A DNA stretch of 64,000 bases from Achromobacter mucicolens (GCF_902859725.1 NZ_CADIJP010000005.1:282331-346330), one strand, 5' to 3'. Positions 11,354 to 20,267 are shown, counted from the first letter of the stretch. The notes: a model not told the origin generated them from the letters alone. Translations and numbers: made by a program.

Positions 11354-12514
11354 ATGCTCCAAGCCTCCCACGCCTACCAGGACATCCGCGAAGCCGTCCG
11401 CGACCTCTGCGCGCAGTTTCCCTCCGAGTATTTCCGCAAGGTCGACGAAGAACGCGGCTACCCCGAGGACTTCGTGCGCGCCCTCACCGAAGCCGGCTGG
11501 CTGGCCGCCCTGATCCCCCAGGAATACGGCGGCTCCGGGCTGGGCCTGACCGAAGCCTCGGTCATCATGGAAGAGATCAACCGAAGCGGCGGCAACTCCG
11601 GCGCGTGCCACGGCCAGATGTACAACATGGGCACGCTTCTGCGCCACGGATCCGAGGCCCAGAAGCGCGAATACCTGCCCCGCATCGCCGCCGGCGAACT
11701 GCGGCTGCAGTCGATGGGCGTCACCGAGCCCACCACCGGCACCGACACCACCAAGATCAAGACCACCGCCGTCAAGCGCGGCGACCGCTATGTCATCAAT
11801 GGCCAGAAGGTCTGGATCTCTCGCGTGCAGCACTCGGACCTGATGATCCTCCTGGCGCGCACCACGCCGCTCGATCAGGTCACGCGCAAGTCCGAGGGCA
11901 TGTCGATCTTCCTCGTTGACCTGCACCATGCGGTCAAGCACGGCATGTCGATCCGCCCGATCCCCAACATGGTCAACCACGAGACCAACGAGCTCTTCTT
12001 CGACAACCTGGAAATCCCGGAAGAAAACCTGATCGGCGAAGAGGGCAAGGGCTTCAAGTACATCCTGGACGGCCTGAACGCCGAACGCACCCTGATCGCC
12101 GCCGAATGCATCGGCGACGGCTACTGGTTCGTCGACAAGGTCACCGCGTACGCCAAGGAACGCATGGTTTTCGGCCGCCCGATCGGCCAGAACCAGGGCG
12201 TGCAGTTCCCCATCGCGCGGGCGCACATCAACGTCGAAGCAGCCAGCCTGATGCGCTATGAAGCCTGCCGGCTGTTCGACGCCCACGAACCCTGCGGCGC
12301 CCAGGCCAACATGGCCAAGCTGCTGGCCGCCGACGCGTCCTGGGAAGCGGCCAACGCCTGCCTGCAGTTCCACGGCGGCTTTGGCTTTGCCACCGAATAC
12401 GACGTCGAGCGCAAGTTCCGCGAGACGCGCCTCTATCAGGTGGCCCCCATTTCGACCAACCTGATCCTGTCGTACGTCGCCGAACACATCCTGGGCCTGC
12501 CCCGCTCCTTCTGA
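11354..12514 (+). CDS. Acyl-CoA dehydrogenase family protein
   Basis: A 386-residue flavoprotein of the acyl-CoA dehydrogenase fold. Typical segments are GWLAALIPQEYGGSGLGLTE, MGVTEPTTGTDTTKIKTTA, GQKVWISRVQHSDL and FHGGFGFATEYDVERKFRETRLYQ. At the usual catalytic-Glu position (YEGT in medium-chain enzymes) this protein has VAPIST, so the base is not there. A Glu at about residue 244 (LNAERTLIAAE) aligns with the isovaleryl-CoA dehydrogenase-type position and may substitute. Start ATG 11354 is chosen over upstream in-frame codons because it begins directly at the family N-terminus. The next gene, MmgE/PrpD-like, starts one base after its stop, so the two form an operon. Confidence 0.9.
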   Translation: MLQASHAYQDIREAVRDLCAQFPSEYFRKVDEERGYPEDFVRALTEAGWLAALIPQEYGGSGLGLTEASVIMEEINRSGGNSGACHGQMYNMGTLLRHGSEAQKREYLPRIAAGELRLQSMGVTEPTTGTDTTKIKTTAVKRGDRYVINGQKVWISRVQHSDLMILLARTTPLDQVTRKSEGMSIFLVDLHHAVKHGMSIRPIPNMVNHETNELFFDNLEIPEENLIGEEGKGFKYILDGLNAERTLIAAECIGDGYWFVDKVTAYAKERMVFGRPIGQNQGVQFPIARAHINVEAASLMRYEACRLFDAHEPCGAQANMAKLLAADASWEAANACLQFHGGFGFATEYDVERKFRETRLYQVAPISTNLILSYVAEHILGLPRSF

Positions 12515-12515
12515 C

Positions 12516-13904
12516 ATGCCAACTTCCGACATGACCGCAGACAAAGACACCCCGCACCTGAGCGCCGAACTCGCCGCCTTTGCCGCCAACCTGCGCTACG
12601 AAGACATCCCTGCCCCGGTGCTGCGCCGCGCCGAAGACCTGCTCCTTGATTGCCTGGCGTCGATCCTTGCCGGCGCGTCGGCCCGTGCGGTCCAGGCGAT
12701 CGACCGCTATGCCGCCGCAATGGGTCCGGCCGATGGCCCCAGCGAAGTCCTGATCACCCGCCGGCGTACCACGCCGCTATTTGCCGCCATGGTCAACGCG
12801 GCGGCCGCGCATGTGGTCGAACAGGACGACGTGCACAACGGCTCGGTCTTTCACCCCGCCGCCGTGGTGTTCCCTCCCGCGCTGGCCGTCGCGCAGGCGC
12901 TGGGGTCGTCGGGGCGCGATCTGCTTACCGCCGCCGTCGCCGGCTATGAGGTCGGCATTCGCGTGGGCGAGTTCCTCGGGCGCTCGCACTACAAGATCTT
13001 CCACACCACCGGCACGGCGGGCACCCTGGCTGCCGCCGTCACCACGGGCCGGCTGCTGGGCCTGTCCCCCGAACAGATGCTGCACGCGCTGGGCTCGGCG
13101 GGCACGCAAGCCGCGGGCCTGTGGGAATTCCTACGCGACGCCGCCGACTCCAAGCAGTTGCACACCGCCAAGGCCGCCGCCGACGGCATCACCGCGGCCT
13201 ACCTGGCGCGCGAAGGCTTCACGGGCGCCCGCCACATCCTGGAAGGCCCGCAGGGCATGGCGGCCGGCATGTCCACGGACGCCGATCCCAGCCGCCTGTG
13301 CGACCGTCTGGGACAGCGCTGGGCGCTGGCCGAGACCTCATTCAAGTTCCATGCCTCGTGCCGGCATACCCATCCGGCGGCGGACGCGCTGCAACAGGCG
13401 CTGCGCGACAACCACCTCACCGAGGCCGACGTCGAGCGCGTCGTGGCGCATGTCCACCAGGGCGCCATCGACGTGCTGGGCCCCGTCGTCAATCCGCAGA
13501 CGGTGCACCAGTCCAAGTTTTCGATGGGCACGGTGCTGGCGCTGATCGCGCGCCAGGGCCGCGCCGGGCTCGCGGAGTTCGACGCGGCCCTCGACGACCC
13601 CGGCGTGGCCGCCTTCCGCGGCAAGGTCGAAATGGCCCTCGACCCGGAAGTCGACGGCGCCTACCCGCAACGTTGGATCGGCAAGGTCACGGTCTACACC
13701 CGCGACGGCCGCGTGCTGCATGGCCGCGTGGACGAACCGAAGGGCGATCCCGGCAACACGCTGAGCCGCCCCGAAATCGAGGACAAGACGCTCAGCCTGG
13801 GCCGCTACGCCGACGCGGCGACAGAGCAGGAACTGCGCGGCCTGATCGCGACGATCTGGGGGCTGGAGAAGCTGGGCAAGGTTGAGACGCTGCTGCCGCG
13901 GTAA
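12516..13904 (+). CDS. MmgE/PrpD family protein
   Basis: A 462-residue member of the MmgE/PrpD fold, which includes 2-methylcitrate dehydratase, cis-aconitate decarboxylase and iminodisuccinate epimerase. Recognisable parts are LLLDCLASILAGA, the HVVEQDDVHNGSVFHPAAVVFP segment read as two motifs (EQDD and HPAAVV), AVAGYEVGIRVGEF and FKFHASCRHTHPAADAL. Without prpB/prpC/acnD nearby, a methylcitrate role is not supported. Pairing with an acyl-CoA dehydrogenase one base upstream suggests a joint role in breaking down a branched or dicarboxylic acyl compound. The start is ATG 12516; ATG 12531 is an alternative. A bidirectional terminator follows. Confidence 0.88.
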   Translation: MPTSDMTADKDTPHLSAELAAFAANLRYEDIPAPVLRRAEDLLLDCLASILAGASARAVQAIDRYAAAMGPADGPSEVLITRRRTTPLFAAMVNAAAAHVVEQDDVHNGSVFHPAAVVFPPALAVAQALGSSGRDLLTAAVAGYEVGIRVGEFLGRSHYKIFHTTGTAGTLAAAVTTGRLLGLSPEQMLHALGSAGTQAAGLWEFLRDAADSKQLHTAKAAADGITAAYLAREGFTGARHILEGPQGMAAGMSTDADPSRLCDRLGQRWALAETSFKFHASCRHTHPAADALQQALRDNHLTEADVERVVAHVHQGAIDVLGPVVNPQTVHQSKFSMGTVLALIARQGRAGLAEFDAALDDPGVAAFRGKVEMALDPEVDGAYPQRWIGKVTVYTRDGRVLHGRVDEPKGDPGNTLSRPEIEDKTLSLGRYADAATEQELRGLIATIWGLEKLGKVETLLPR

Positions 13905-13932
13905 TTCGCGACCGCTCGCGAACACAAATGCA

Positions 13933-13955
13933 AAAAAGCCGCATCTGCGGCTTTT
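13933..13955. terminator. Bidirectional rho-independent terminator
   Basis: AAAAAGCCGCA-TC-TGCGGCTTTTT: a GC stem flanked by A-run and T-run on the two sides, located between the convergent MmgE/PrpD-like gene and rph. It can end transcription from either direction. Confidence 0.85.
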
Positions 13956-13977
13956 TGCGTTGTGGGAGGCGCTGCAA

Positions 13978-14041
13978 GGTGTCTGACACCCTGCGGGCAC
14001 AACCGTCAATTGCCGGCTGTCTCACAAGGGTGTCAGACACC
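13978..14041. repeat. GGTGTC element 1 (terminal inverted repeats)
   Basis: A 64-bp intergenic segment bounded by GGTGTCTGACACC (13978-13990) and its reverse complement GGTGTCAGACACC (14029-14041). Each arm is itself palindromic. A second element with the same arms and the same 50-51 bp arm spacing occurs at 37562-37624. The internal sequences differ, so it is the ends that recur. Confidence 0.7.
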
Positions 14042-14068
14042 GTGTTCGCATGCGACACCGTGTTCGCA
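14036..14068. repeat. Two-copy tandem repeat, period 18
   Basis: GACACCGTGTTCGCA occurs at 14036-14050 and again at 14054-14068, separated by TGC. The first copy starts within the right arm of the GGTGTC element, as if that arm had been partly duplicated. It lies just beyond the 3' end of rph. Confidence 0.7.
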
Positions 14069-14088
14069 CGGCGCACAAGGCGCGTGGC

Positions 14089-14823
14089 TTACGCCAGCGC
14101 GGCGCGCTGCGCCTTCACCAGATTGGCGATGCCGTTTTCCGCCAGCACCAGCATCGTGTCCAGCTCCGCGCGCGTGAACGTCGCGCCTTCACCGGTGCCC
14201 TGCACTTCCACGAAGGCTCCGCTGCCCGTCATGATGACGTTGACGTCAGCGTCGCAAGCCGAGTCTTCCAGGTAGTCCAGGTCCAGCACCACCTGCCCGC
14301 GCACCAGGCCCACGGACACCGCGGCCACCGCGTCGCGGATCGGGCTGGCGGCCAGGTCGCCGCGCTTCATCAGCAGCGCCACCGCGTCGGCGGCCGCCAC
14401 CCAGGCCCCGGTAATGCTGGCGCAGCGCGTGCCGCCGTCGGCCTGCAGCACATCGCAGTCCAGGTGCAGGGTGCGTTCGCCCAGCGCCTTCATGTCGAAC
14501 ACGGCACGCAGACTGCGTCCGATGAGGCGCTGGATCTCCTGCGTGCGGCCGCTTTGCTTGCCGCGCGCGGCCTCGCGGTCGCCGCGCGTGTGCGTGGCCC
14601 GCGGCAACATGCCGTATTCAGCCGTTACCCAGCCTTCGCCCTTGCCCTTCAGAAAAGGCGGTACCTTGTCCAGGACGCTTGCCGTACACAGCACGTGGGT
14701 GTCGCCCGCCTTCACCAGCACGGAGCCTTCGGCGTAACGCGTGAACCCGCGCTCCAGGCTGAACGGACGCAGTTGGTCGGCGGCGCGGCCCGACGGCCGG
14801 GCAATGGTGGGGATGGTGGTCAC
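14089..14823 (-). CDS. rph: Ribonuclease PH
   Basis: A 244-residue phosphorolytic 3'-5' exoribonuclease that trims tRNA 3' ends. It begins [20 protein letters not shown] and shows the family segments [27 protein letters not shown] (in parts), [32 protein letters not shown] (in parts), [13 protein letters not shown] and [18 protein letters not shown]. Length is normal for RNase PH (about 240). It is divergent from yicC, the usual arrangement, and ends near the GGTGTC repeats and a bidirectional terminator. Confidence 0.97.
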   Translation of the reverse strand: MTTIPTIARPSGRAADQLRPFSLERGFTRYAEGSVLVKAGDTHVLCTASVLDKVPPFLKGKGEGWVTAEYGMLPRATHTRGDREAARGKQSGRTQEIQRLIGRSLRAVFDMKALGERTLHLDCDVLQADGGTRCASITGAWVAAADAVALLMKRGDLAASPIRDAVAAVSVGLVRGQVVLDLDYLEDSACDADVNVIMTGSGAFVEVQGTGEGATFTRAELDTMLVLAENGIANLVKAQRAALA

Positions 14824-15007
14824 AACGGGCTCCAGACTTGGCTTCGATTCGCGGCATTGTACGGGCAGGCGCGCCGGGACAATCGCGCTTGGAGTATCCT
14901 GCCGCGATGTATCCGGTTGAAAACACAGACCCGCAGCTCAGACCCTGGGCGCCGCGGGCCCCGGCGCAACCGGCTCCCACTCCAGGAATTACCAGGACTC
15001 GCACACC

Positions 15008-15940
15008 ATGATCCGCAGCATGACCGCCTTCGGCAACGCCCGAGCAGACTTAGAACAAGGCACTCTCGCCATAGAACTGCGCAGCGTGAACAGCCGTTTT
15101 CTCGACCTGTATTTCCGCCTGCCCGACGAGCTGCGCCACGTGGAAACGCCGCTGCGCGAGCTGCTGACGGCCAATCTTGCGCGCGGCAAGGTCGAAATTC
15201 GCGTGTCCTTTACCCGTGCCGCCAATACCGATCTGTCCAAGCTGGATCCCGCCTGGCTCGACAGCCTGGCCGAACAGCTGCAGGCCGCCCGCCGCATCAT
15301 CCCGGACATCGCCTCTCCCCGGCTTGCCGAACTCTTCAACTGGCCTGGCCAGCGCGGCAACGATGCGCTGGATCCGCAGATCTGGGGCGCCGCCTGCTTG
15401 CAGGCCGCCCAGCAAGCGCTGACCCAGCTTCAGGAAGGCCGCGAGCGCGAGGGTGAGCGCCTGGCCGGCATGATGCGCGAATGCGCCGACGGCGTCGCGC
15501 GCGTGGTGGACATCGTGCAGGCGCATCTGCCGCAACTGCTGGCCGACCACCGCGACCGGCAGGCCGCCAAATTGCGTGAAAGCGTGGAATCCGCGTTCCC
15601 CGGCGGATTCACGCATATTTCCGGCGCCGAACTGTCTGAGCGCCTGTCCCAGGAGGCCAACCTCTTTGCCCTGCGCATCGACGTGGCCGAGGAACTGTCA
15701 CGCCTGCGTTCGCACCTGGAAGAACTGCGTCATCTGCTCTCGGACGGCGGCGGCAAGGCGGCGGCCGGCAAGAAGAGCGCCGGCAGCGCGGGCAAGCGCC
15801 TGGACTTCCTGTTCCAGGAAATGAACCGCGAGGCCAATACGCTGGGCTCCAAGGCAGGCAGCATGGAAGTCACCCGCGCCGCCATGGACCTGAAGCTGCT
15901 GATCGAGCAGATGCGCGAGCAGGCGCAGAATATCGAGTAA
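15008..15940 (+). CDS. yicC: YicC/YloC family endoribonuclease
   Basis: A 310-residue YicC family protein. The N-terminus MIRSMTAFGNARADLEQGTL, then LRSVNSRFLDLYFRLPDELR, and the C-terminal DFLFQEMNREANTLGSKAGS with VTRAAMDLKLLIEQMREQAQ, are diagnostic. E. coli YicC has RNase activity and promotes decay of the small RNA RyhB; that is family knowledge. It is divergent from rph with a 184-bp gap. An insert rich in Gly, Lys and Ala (SDGGGKAAAGKKSAGSAGKR) sits before the C-terminal domain. Confidence 0.93.
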   Translation: MIRSMTAFGNARADLEQGTLAIELRSVNSRFLDLYFRLPDELRHVETPLRELLTANLARGKVEIRVSFTRAANTDLSKLDPAWLDSLAEQLQAARRIIPDIASPRLAELFNWPGQRGNDALDPQIWGAACLQAAQQALTQLQEGREREGERLAGMMRECADGVARVVDIVQAHLPQLLADHRDRQAAKLRESVESAFPGGFTHISGAELSERLSQEANLFALRIDVAEELSRLRSHLEELRHLLSDGGGKAAAGKKSAGSAGKRLDFLFQEMNREANTLGSKAGSMEVTRAAMDLKLLIEQMREQAQNIE

Positions 15941-15961
15941 GGGGCGCCCCGCCCCCCCGCT

Positions 15962-17557
15962 TTACCGGCTCTCGCCGATCGCCGGTTCGCCCCGCAGCGC
16001 CGAATCCAGGTATTGGCTGCGGGCGCGAGCGTCCGGAAAGCGCATGTCGCGGTAATTGACGAACCGCGAACCGCGCGTCAGCCGGTAGCCGGCCCAGATC
16101 AGCAGGAAAAGCGGAATGCCGATGTAGGTGGCGACGACGCCGCCCCAATCGATCCTGTCCTGCAGGAACGCCTGGTAGTTCTGCCCCAGCGTGATGATCA
16201 GGCACAGCACGAACGCGAAAATCGGTCCGAAGGGAAAGAACGGGGACACATAAGGCAGATCCGCGAGGCTGTTGCCCTGCTTCACGTAGCCGCGGCGGAA
16301 ACGGTAGTGGCTGATGGCGATGCCCAGCCACGCGATGAATCCCGTCATCCCCGAGGTATTGAGCAGCCAGATATAGACGGCGTTGGGGCTGAAGATGAAG
16401 GTGAAAAAGCACAGCGCCGCCACGACGGTGGTGGCCAGCAGCGCCCACAGCGGCACGCCGCTGCGCGAAATGCGGCCAAAGATGCGCGGCGCCTTGCCTT
16501 CCCGGGCCAGGCTGTAGAGCATGCGCGTGGCCGCGTACATGCCGGAATTGCCCGCGGACAGCACCGAGGTCAGCACCACGGCGTTCATGACGGACGCGGC
16601 CCCCAACAAGCCGGCGCGCTCGAAGATCAGCGCGAACGGGCTGACGCTGATGTCCTCGACGTCGTTGCGCAGCAGGTGCGGATCGGTATAGGGAATCAGC
16701 AGGCCGATGACCAGGATGGCCGCCACGTAGAACAGCAAAATGCGCCAGAACACCTGGCGCACCGCGCGCGGCAGATTGCGCGCCGGATCCTTCGATTCGC
16801 CCGCGGCGATGCCGATCAGTTCGGTGCCCTGGAAGGAAAACCCCACCACCATGGCCACGCCGATCAGCGCGGCGAAGCCGCCGGCGAACGGCGCGTCACC
16901 CACCGTCCAATTGGCCAGGCCGCCCATCTCGCCGCCACGGATGATGCCCAGCAGCATCATCACGCCCATCGTGACAAAGGCCAGCACGGCGATCACCTTG
17001 ATGAGCGCGAACCAGAATTCCGCTTCGCCAAAGCCGCGGGCGGACATGGCGTTCAGTCCGAATGTGATCGCCAGGAACAACGCGCTCCAGTAAAAGCCGG
17101 GCACGTCGGGAAACCAGTACGCCATGACGAGCTGCGCCGCCACCAGGTCGACCGCGACGGTCACCGCCCAGTTGTACCAATAGTTCCACCCCAACGCGAA
17201 GCCAAACCCATCCTCGACATAGCGCGCGCCGTAGGTTGAAAACGAGCCCGACACGGGCATGGCGGCCGCCAGTTCGCCCAGGCTGGTCATCAGGAAATAC
17301 ACCATGATGCCGATCAGCACGTAGCCCAGCAGCGCGCCGCCGGGCCCGGCCTTGGCGATGGTCGCACCCGACGCGACGAACAGGCCGGTGCCGATCGACC
17401 CGCCCACCGCGATCATGGTCAGGTGGCGCGCGGACAGCGTGCGCCGCAATTCGGACGGCCTGCCCGCCTGCGCGTTGCGCGTGCCGCCGGAGCGGCGGTC
17501 ATCGTGTTCCGATGGAGCCAAAATGCGTTCCTTCACGTCTGGATGGCGCTCGCGCAA
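15962..17557 (-). CDS. Amino acid permease, LysP-like
   Basis: A 531-residue APC-superfamily transporter with about 12 membrane segments. It follows the lysine-specific permease LysP closely: LRRTLSARHLTMIAVGGSIG, TGLFVASGATIAKAGPGGAL, MPVSGSFSTYGARYVEDGFG and ALGWNYWYNWAVTVAVDLVA. A cytoplasmic N-terminal tail of about 40 charged residues precedes the first helix; a GTG codon at residue 8 is an alternative start. Basic amino acid uptake by proton symport is likely, with lysine the best guess. No lysine riboswitch is evident in the short upstream region. It is convergent with yicC (21-bp gap). Confidence 0.87.
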   Translation of the reverse strand: MRERHPDVKERILAPSEHDDRRSGGTRNAQAGRPSELRRTLSARHLTMIAVGGSIGTGLFVASGATIAKAGPGGALLGYVLIGIMVYFLMTSLGELAAAMPVSGSFSTYGARYVEDGFGFALGWNYWYNWAVTVAVDLVAAQLVMAYWFPDVPGFYWSALFLAITFGLNAMSARGFGEAEFWFALIKVIAVLAFVTMGVMMLLGIIRGGEMGGLANWTVGDAPFAGGFAALIGVAMVVGFSFQGTELIGIAAGESKDPARNLPRAVRQVFWRILLFYVAAILVIGLLIPYTDPHLLRNDVEDISVSPFALIFERAGLLGAASVMNAVVLTSVLSAGNSGMYAATRMLYSLAREGKAPRIFGRISRSGVPLWALLATTVVAALCFFTFIFSPNAVYIWLLNTSGMTGFIAWLGIAISHYRFRRGYVKQGNSLADLPYVSPFFPFGPIFAFVLCLIITLGQNYQAFLQDRIDWGGVVATYIGIPLFLLIWAGYRLTRGSRFVNYRDMRFPDARARSQYLDSALRGEPAIGESR

Positions 17558-17678
17558 CGCCGCGCGAACGCCCTGGGATTACCGGGCAACGCGCGAGAAT
17601 AGCGCAATCGGCCCCGACATGAAAAATCGCGGGCTGCGGGGGACGGATCAGCCGTTCAGCCTTGCGGCAGCGGCCCCT

Positions 17679-19178
17679 TCATTGAAACGCTGTTTCCATG
17701 AACGTGCGCAACTTGCGCGAATGCAGCCGTTCGGGCGGCATGTCGCGCAGGCGCTCCAGCGCCCGGATGCCAATCTCCAGATGCTGGTTGACCTGACGCC
17801 GGTAGAAGGCGCTGGCCATGCCCGGCAATTTCAGTTCGCCGTGCAAAGGCTTGTCGGACACGCACAGCAAGGTGCCGTAAGGCACCCGGAAACGAAAGCC
17901 GTTGGCCGCGATGGTGGCCGATTCCATGTCCAGCGCAATCGCGCGCGACTGCGCAAAGCGTTCCACCAGATCGACGTGGTCGCGCAACTCCCAGTTGCGG
18001 TTGTCGATTGTGGCGACGGTGCCCGTGCGCATGATGCGCTTCAAGTCCCACCCGGACAGCCCGGCCACCTCTTCCACCGCCTGCTCCAGCGCCACCTGCA
18101 CCTCCGCCAGCGCCGGGACCGGCACCCAGGTGGGCAGATCGTCGTCCAGGACATGGTCTTCCCGGACGTAGCCGTGCGCCAGAACATAGTCGCCCAACCG
18201 CTGGGAATCCCGCAGGCCCGCACAATGGCCCAGCATCAGCCAGGCGTGCGGGCGCAGCACGGCGATGTGGTCGGTGATCGTCTTGGCGTTGGACGGCCCC
18301 ACACCGATATTGACCAGCGTGATGCCGGAATGATCGCCGCGCACCAGGTGATAGGCGGGCATCTGCGGCAGGCGCACCGGCTGGACTTCGTCGCCAGGAC
18401 CGCTTTCGCCGCGCCGCGTGATGCGGTTGCCGGGCTCGACCAGCATTTCATAGTCTTCGTTGCCGCTGGCCATCAGGGCGCGTGCCCGGGCGCAGAACTC
18501 ATCCACGTAGAACTGGTAGTTGGTGAACAGCACGAAATTCTGGAAATGCGTCGGCGCGGTGGAGGTGTAGTGCTGCAACCGGTGCAGCGAATAGTCCACG
18601 CGCTGCGCGGTGAAAGGCGCGAGCGGCTTGGGCTCGCCGTCCTTGCCGCGCCACGAGCCGTTGACGATGGCATCGTCCGTGACCGCCAGGTCCGGCACGT
18701 CGAACACGTCGCGCAGCGGACGCTTGAGCGCCTCGAGGTGCTCGCCCTCTACGTAGGCGCCCTCGGGAAAGGCGAAATGCAGCGGAATCGGCGAATCGGA
18801 CTCGCCCACTTCGACCGCGACCCGATGATTCTGCAACAACTGGCCGACCTGCTCGATCAGGTAATCACGAAATAGCGCCGGCTGGGTGACAGTGGTCTGG
18901 TAATAACCCGGTTCGGCCACGTGGCCATATGAAAGCCGGGTATCGATGGGATCGTAGGTTTCCACCACGATGCGGATGGCCGGATAGTAGGCGCGGAACC
19001 GCGCGCTGCCGTTGCCGGTGCCCTTCAGGACCTCGCGGAACGCGGTACGCAGGAATGCGGTATTGCGCGCATAGATTTCAACCAGCCGGTCGACGGCGGA
19101 CACGGCGTCCTGGAAGGGTTCGAAGGGCAAGGCCTCGGGCCGGTTCATGGAGGACAAAGGGTGCACTGCGTTCATCAT
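17679..19178 (-). CDS. amn: AMP nucleosidase
   Basis: A 499-residue Amn that hydrolyses AMP to adenine and ribose 5-phosphate, helping to set the adenylate pool. The N-terminal Amn-specific domain contains RFRAYYPAIRIVVETYDPID and RLSYGHVAEPGYYQTTVTQP. The C-terminal nucleoside-phosphorylase-like domain contains LVNIGVGPSNAKTITDHIAV, LMLGHCAGLR, VATIDNRNWELR and ALDMESATIAANGFRFRVPY. Length matches the family (about 480-500). Two adjacent Met codons mark the start. It stands alone, with lysP-like downstream on the same strand. Confidence 0.95.
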   Translation of the reverse strand: MMNAVHPLSSMNRPEALPFEPFQDAVSAVDRLVEIYARNTAFLRTAFREVLKGTGNGSARFRAYYPAIRIVVETYDPIDTRLSYGHVAEPGYYQTTVTQPALFRDYLIEQVGQLLQNHRVAVEVGESDSPIPLHFAFPEGAYVEGEHLEALKRPLRDVFDVPDLAVTDDAIVNGSWRGKDGEPKPLAPFTAQRVDYSLHRLQHYTSTAPTHFQNFVLFTNYQFYVDEFCARARALMASGNEDYEMLVEPGNRITRRGESGPGDEVQPVRLPQMPAYHLVRGDHSGITLVNIGVGPSNAKTITDHIAVLRPHAWLMLGHCAGLRDSQRLGDYVLAHGYVREDHVLDDDLPTWVPVPALAEVQVALEQAVEEVAGLSGWDLKRIMRTGTVATIDNRNWELRDHVDLVERFAQSRAIALDMESATIAANGFRFRVPYGTLLCVSDKPLHGELKLPGMASAFYRRQVNQHLEIGIRALERLRDMPPERLHSRKLRTFMETAFQ

Positions 19179-19552
19179 TGAGCTTTACTCCGCCTTCTTA
19201 TTTGTCTTGCCTGCATCCTCGGCCGCGCGCGGCGGCAACGCCGGCGGGCCGATGCGGTCGATTATGCCCGAGGCGATGGACATTGAAATGTCATGCGGCG
19301 TTATTGGCGGCCGCATCGTCGCCGCGCAGCCGCGCACGAGCCGGAACTAACGGCGCTGTTACGTCGCGCGGTGGGCGTGCGGTAACAGCGGGCGGCGGAT
19401 TATGCTGCATTGCACTACAAATGTAATGAAACATTATTACACTATAATCATGAGGCGTTTCTTGCGTTCCGCCTGTAAACCGCTCCCCTTTCCGCCGGCT
19501 TGCCTATCAAGGCAAAGCCATGCCGCCCACTCCGATTTTTTGAAGTGACGTA
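19179..19552. other. 374-bp intergenic region between amn and the NlpC/P60 gene
   Basis: Shared upstream region of two divergent genes. The left half is GC-rich and featureless to my reading. The right half (about 19400-19460) is markedly AT-rich, with TGTAATGAAACATTATTACA (TGTAAT-N8-ATTACA inverted repeat, 19423-19442) directly before TATAAT at 19443-19448. The TATAAT could be a -10 element for the plus-strand gene, with the dyad as an overlapping operator. No good -35 is visible at 17 bp. Confidence 0.45.
19423..19448 (+). promoter_or_regulatory. AT-rich dyad abutting a TATAAT box
   Basis: TGTAAT and ATTACA form an inverted repeat with an 8-bp spacer, immediately followed by TATAAT. The arrangement looks like an activator or repressor site overlapping a promoter about 105 bp upstream of the NlpC/P60 start. 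The binding protein is unknown. Confidence 0.4.
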
Positions 19553-20149
19553 ATGACGCCGCCCACGCGAAAGTTTCGCTTTACCCAATTCCGCACTCCC
19601 GCTTTTCTGTCAGCGCCCCTCCTGGCCCTGACGCTGTCCTGGATTCCCGGCGCCGCCCACGCCTCGCTGGCCGCCGAACAAGCCCGCCCCACCCTCAGCG
19701 GCCTGCGCTTGGCGCAAGAGCCCACGGTCCTGACGCTGCGCGAACGCGTCGTGCAGGCCGGCCTGGAGGCGATCGGCACGCCCTACAGCTGGGGCGGCGA
19801 TGATGCCGACGGCTTCGATTGCAGCGGACTCGTCCTGTACGTTTTCCGTGAAATCGCCGGCCTGGAGCTGCCCCGCACCGCGCGCGCCCAGCGCAGCGAA
19901 GGCAAGACCGTCTCGGCCAAGAAGGAATTGCGCCCCGGCGACCTGGTGTTCTTTGCCACCCGCGGACGCGGCGTGACGTCCCACGTCGGCATCTATATTG
20001 GCCAGAACAAGTTCGTCCACGCGCCGCGCCGCGGCACGAAAGTCCGGGTCGACGACATGAAGACCGCCTACTGGTCCAAGCGCTACCTGGGCGCCCGCGC
20101 CTACCTGGATACCCCGCCCAAGCAGTTGCTGGCCCAAGCGTCGCGCTAA
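19553..20149 (+). CDS. NlpC/P60 family cell-wall peptidase
   Basis: A 198-residue secreted cysteine peptidase. A signal peptide is present (positively charged start, hydrophobic stretch at about 18-33, AHA/ASA-type cleavage near 37-40). The NlpC/P60 domain carries C90 in GFDCSGLV, H144 in TSHVGIYIG and H156 in KFVHAPRRG, the expected catalytic triad. GTPYSWGGDDADGFDCSG is the classic entry motif. Such enzymes cleave peptide stems of peptidoglycan, usually D-Glu-meso-DAP. No lipobox is visible, so it is probably periplasmic rather than a Spr-type lipoprotein. Confidence 0.92.
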   Translation: MTPPTRKFRFTQFRTPAFLSAPLLALTLSWIPGAAHASLAAEQARPTLSGLRLAQEPTVLTLRERVVQAGLEAIGTPYSWGGDDADGFDCSGLVLYVFREIAGLELPRTARAQRSEGKTVSAKKELRPGDLVFFATRGRGVTSHVGIYIGQNKFVHAPRRGTKVRVDDMKTAYWSKRYLGARAYLDTPPKQLLAQASR

Positions 20150-20193
20150 GCGCGGGGCCGTTGGACGGCGTCTGACCGGCGCCGGGGGAGATC

Positions 20194-20224
20194 AAAAAAA
20201 ACGCCGGCATGCGCATGCCGGCGT
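20194..20224 (-). terminator. Terminator of the SDR gene
   Basis: ACGCCGGCATGC and GCATGCCGGCGT (20201-20212 and 20213-20224) are perfect inverted halves of a 24-bp palindrome. On the minus strand it is followed by seven or more T residues, a strong rho-independent terminator downstream of the SDR gene. It may also serve the convergent NlpC/P60 gene less efficiently. Confidence 0.8.
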
Positions 20225-20267
20225 TCTCGTGGCTGGCCGTCCTGGCCAAGCGTGCCGCCCAGCCGGT

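Noticed and set aside
14036-14068. Short tandem repeats considered as a CRISPR remnant
   Set aside because: Only two 15-bp units with a 3-bp gap; no spacers of CRISPR size and no cas genes.
17558-17678. Lysine riboswitch before the LysP-like permease
   Set aside because: The gap is only 121 bp and contains no recognisable conserved riboswitch core.
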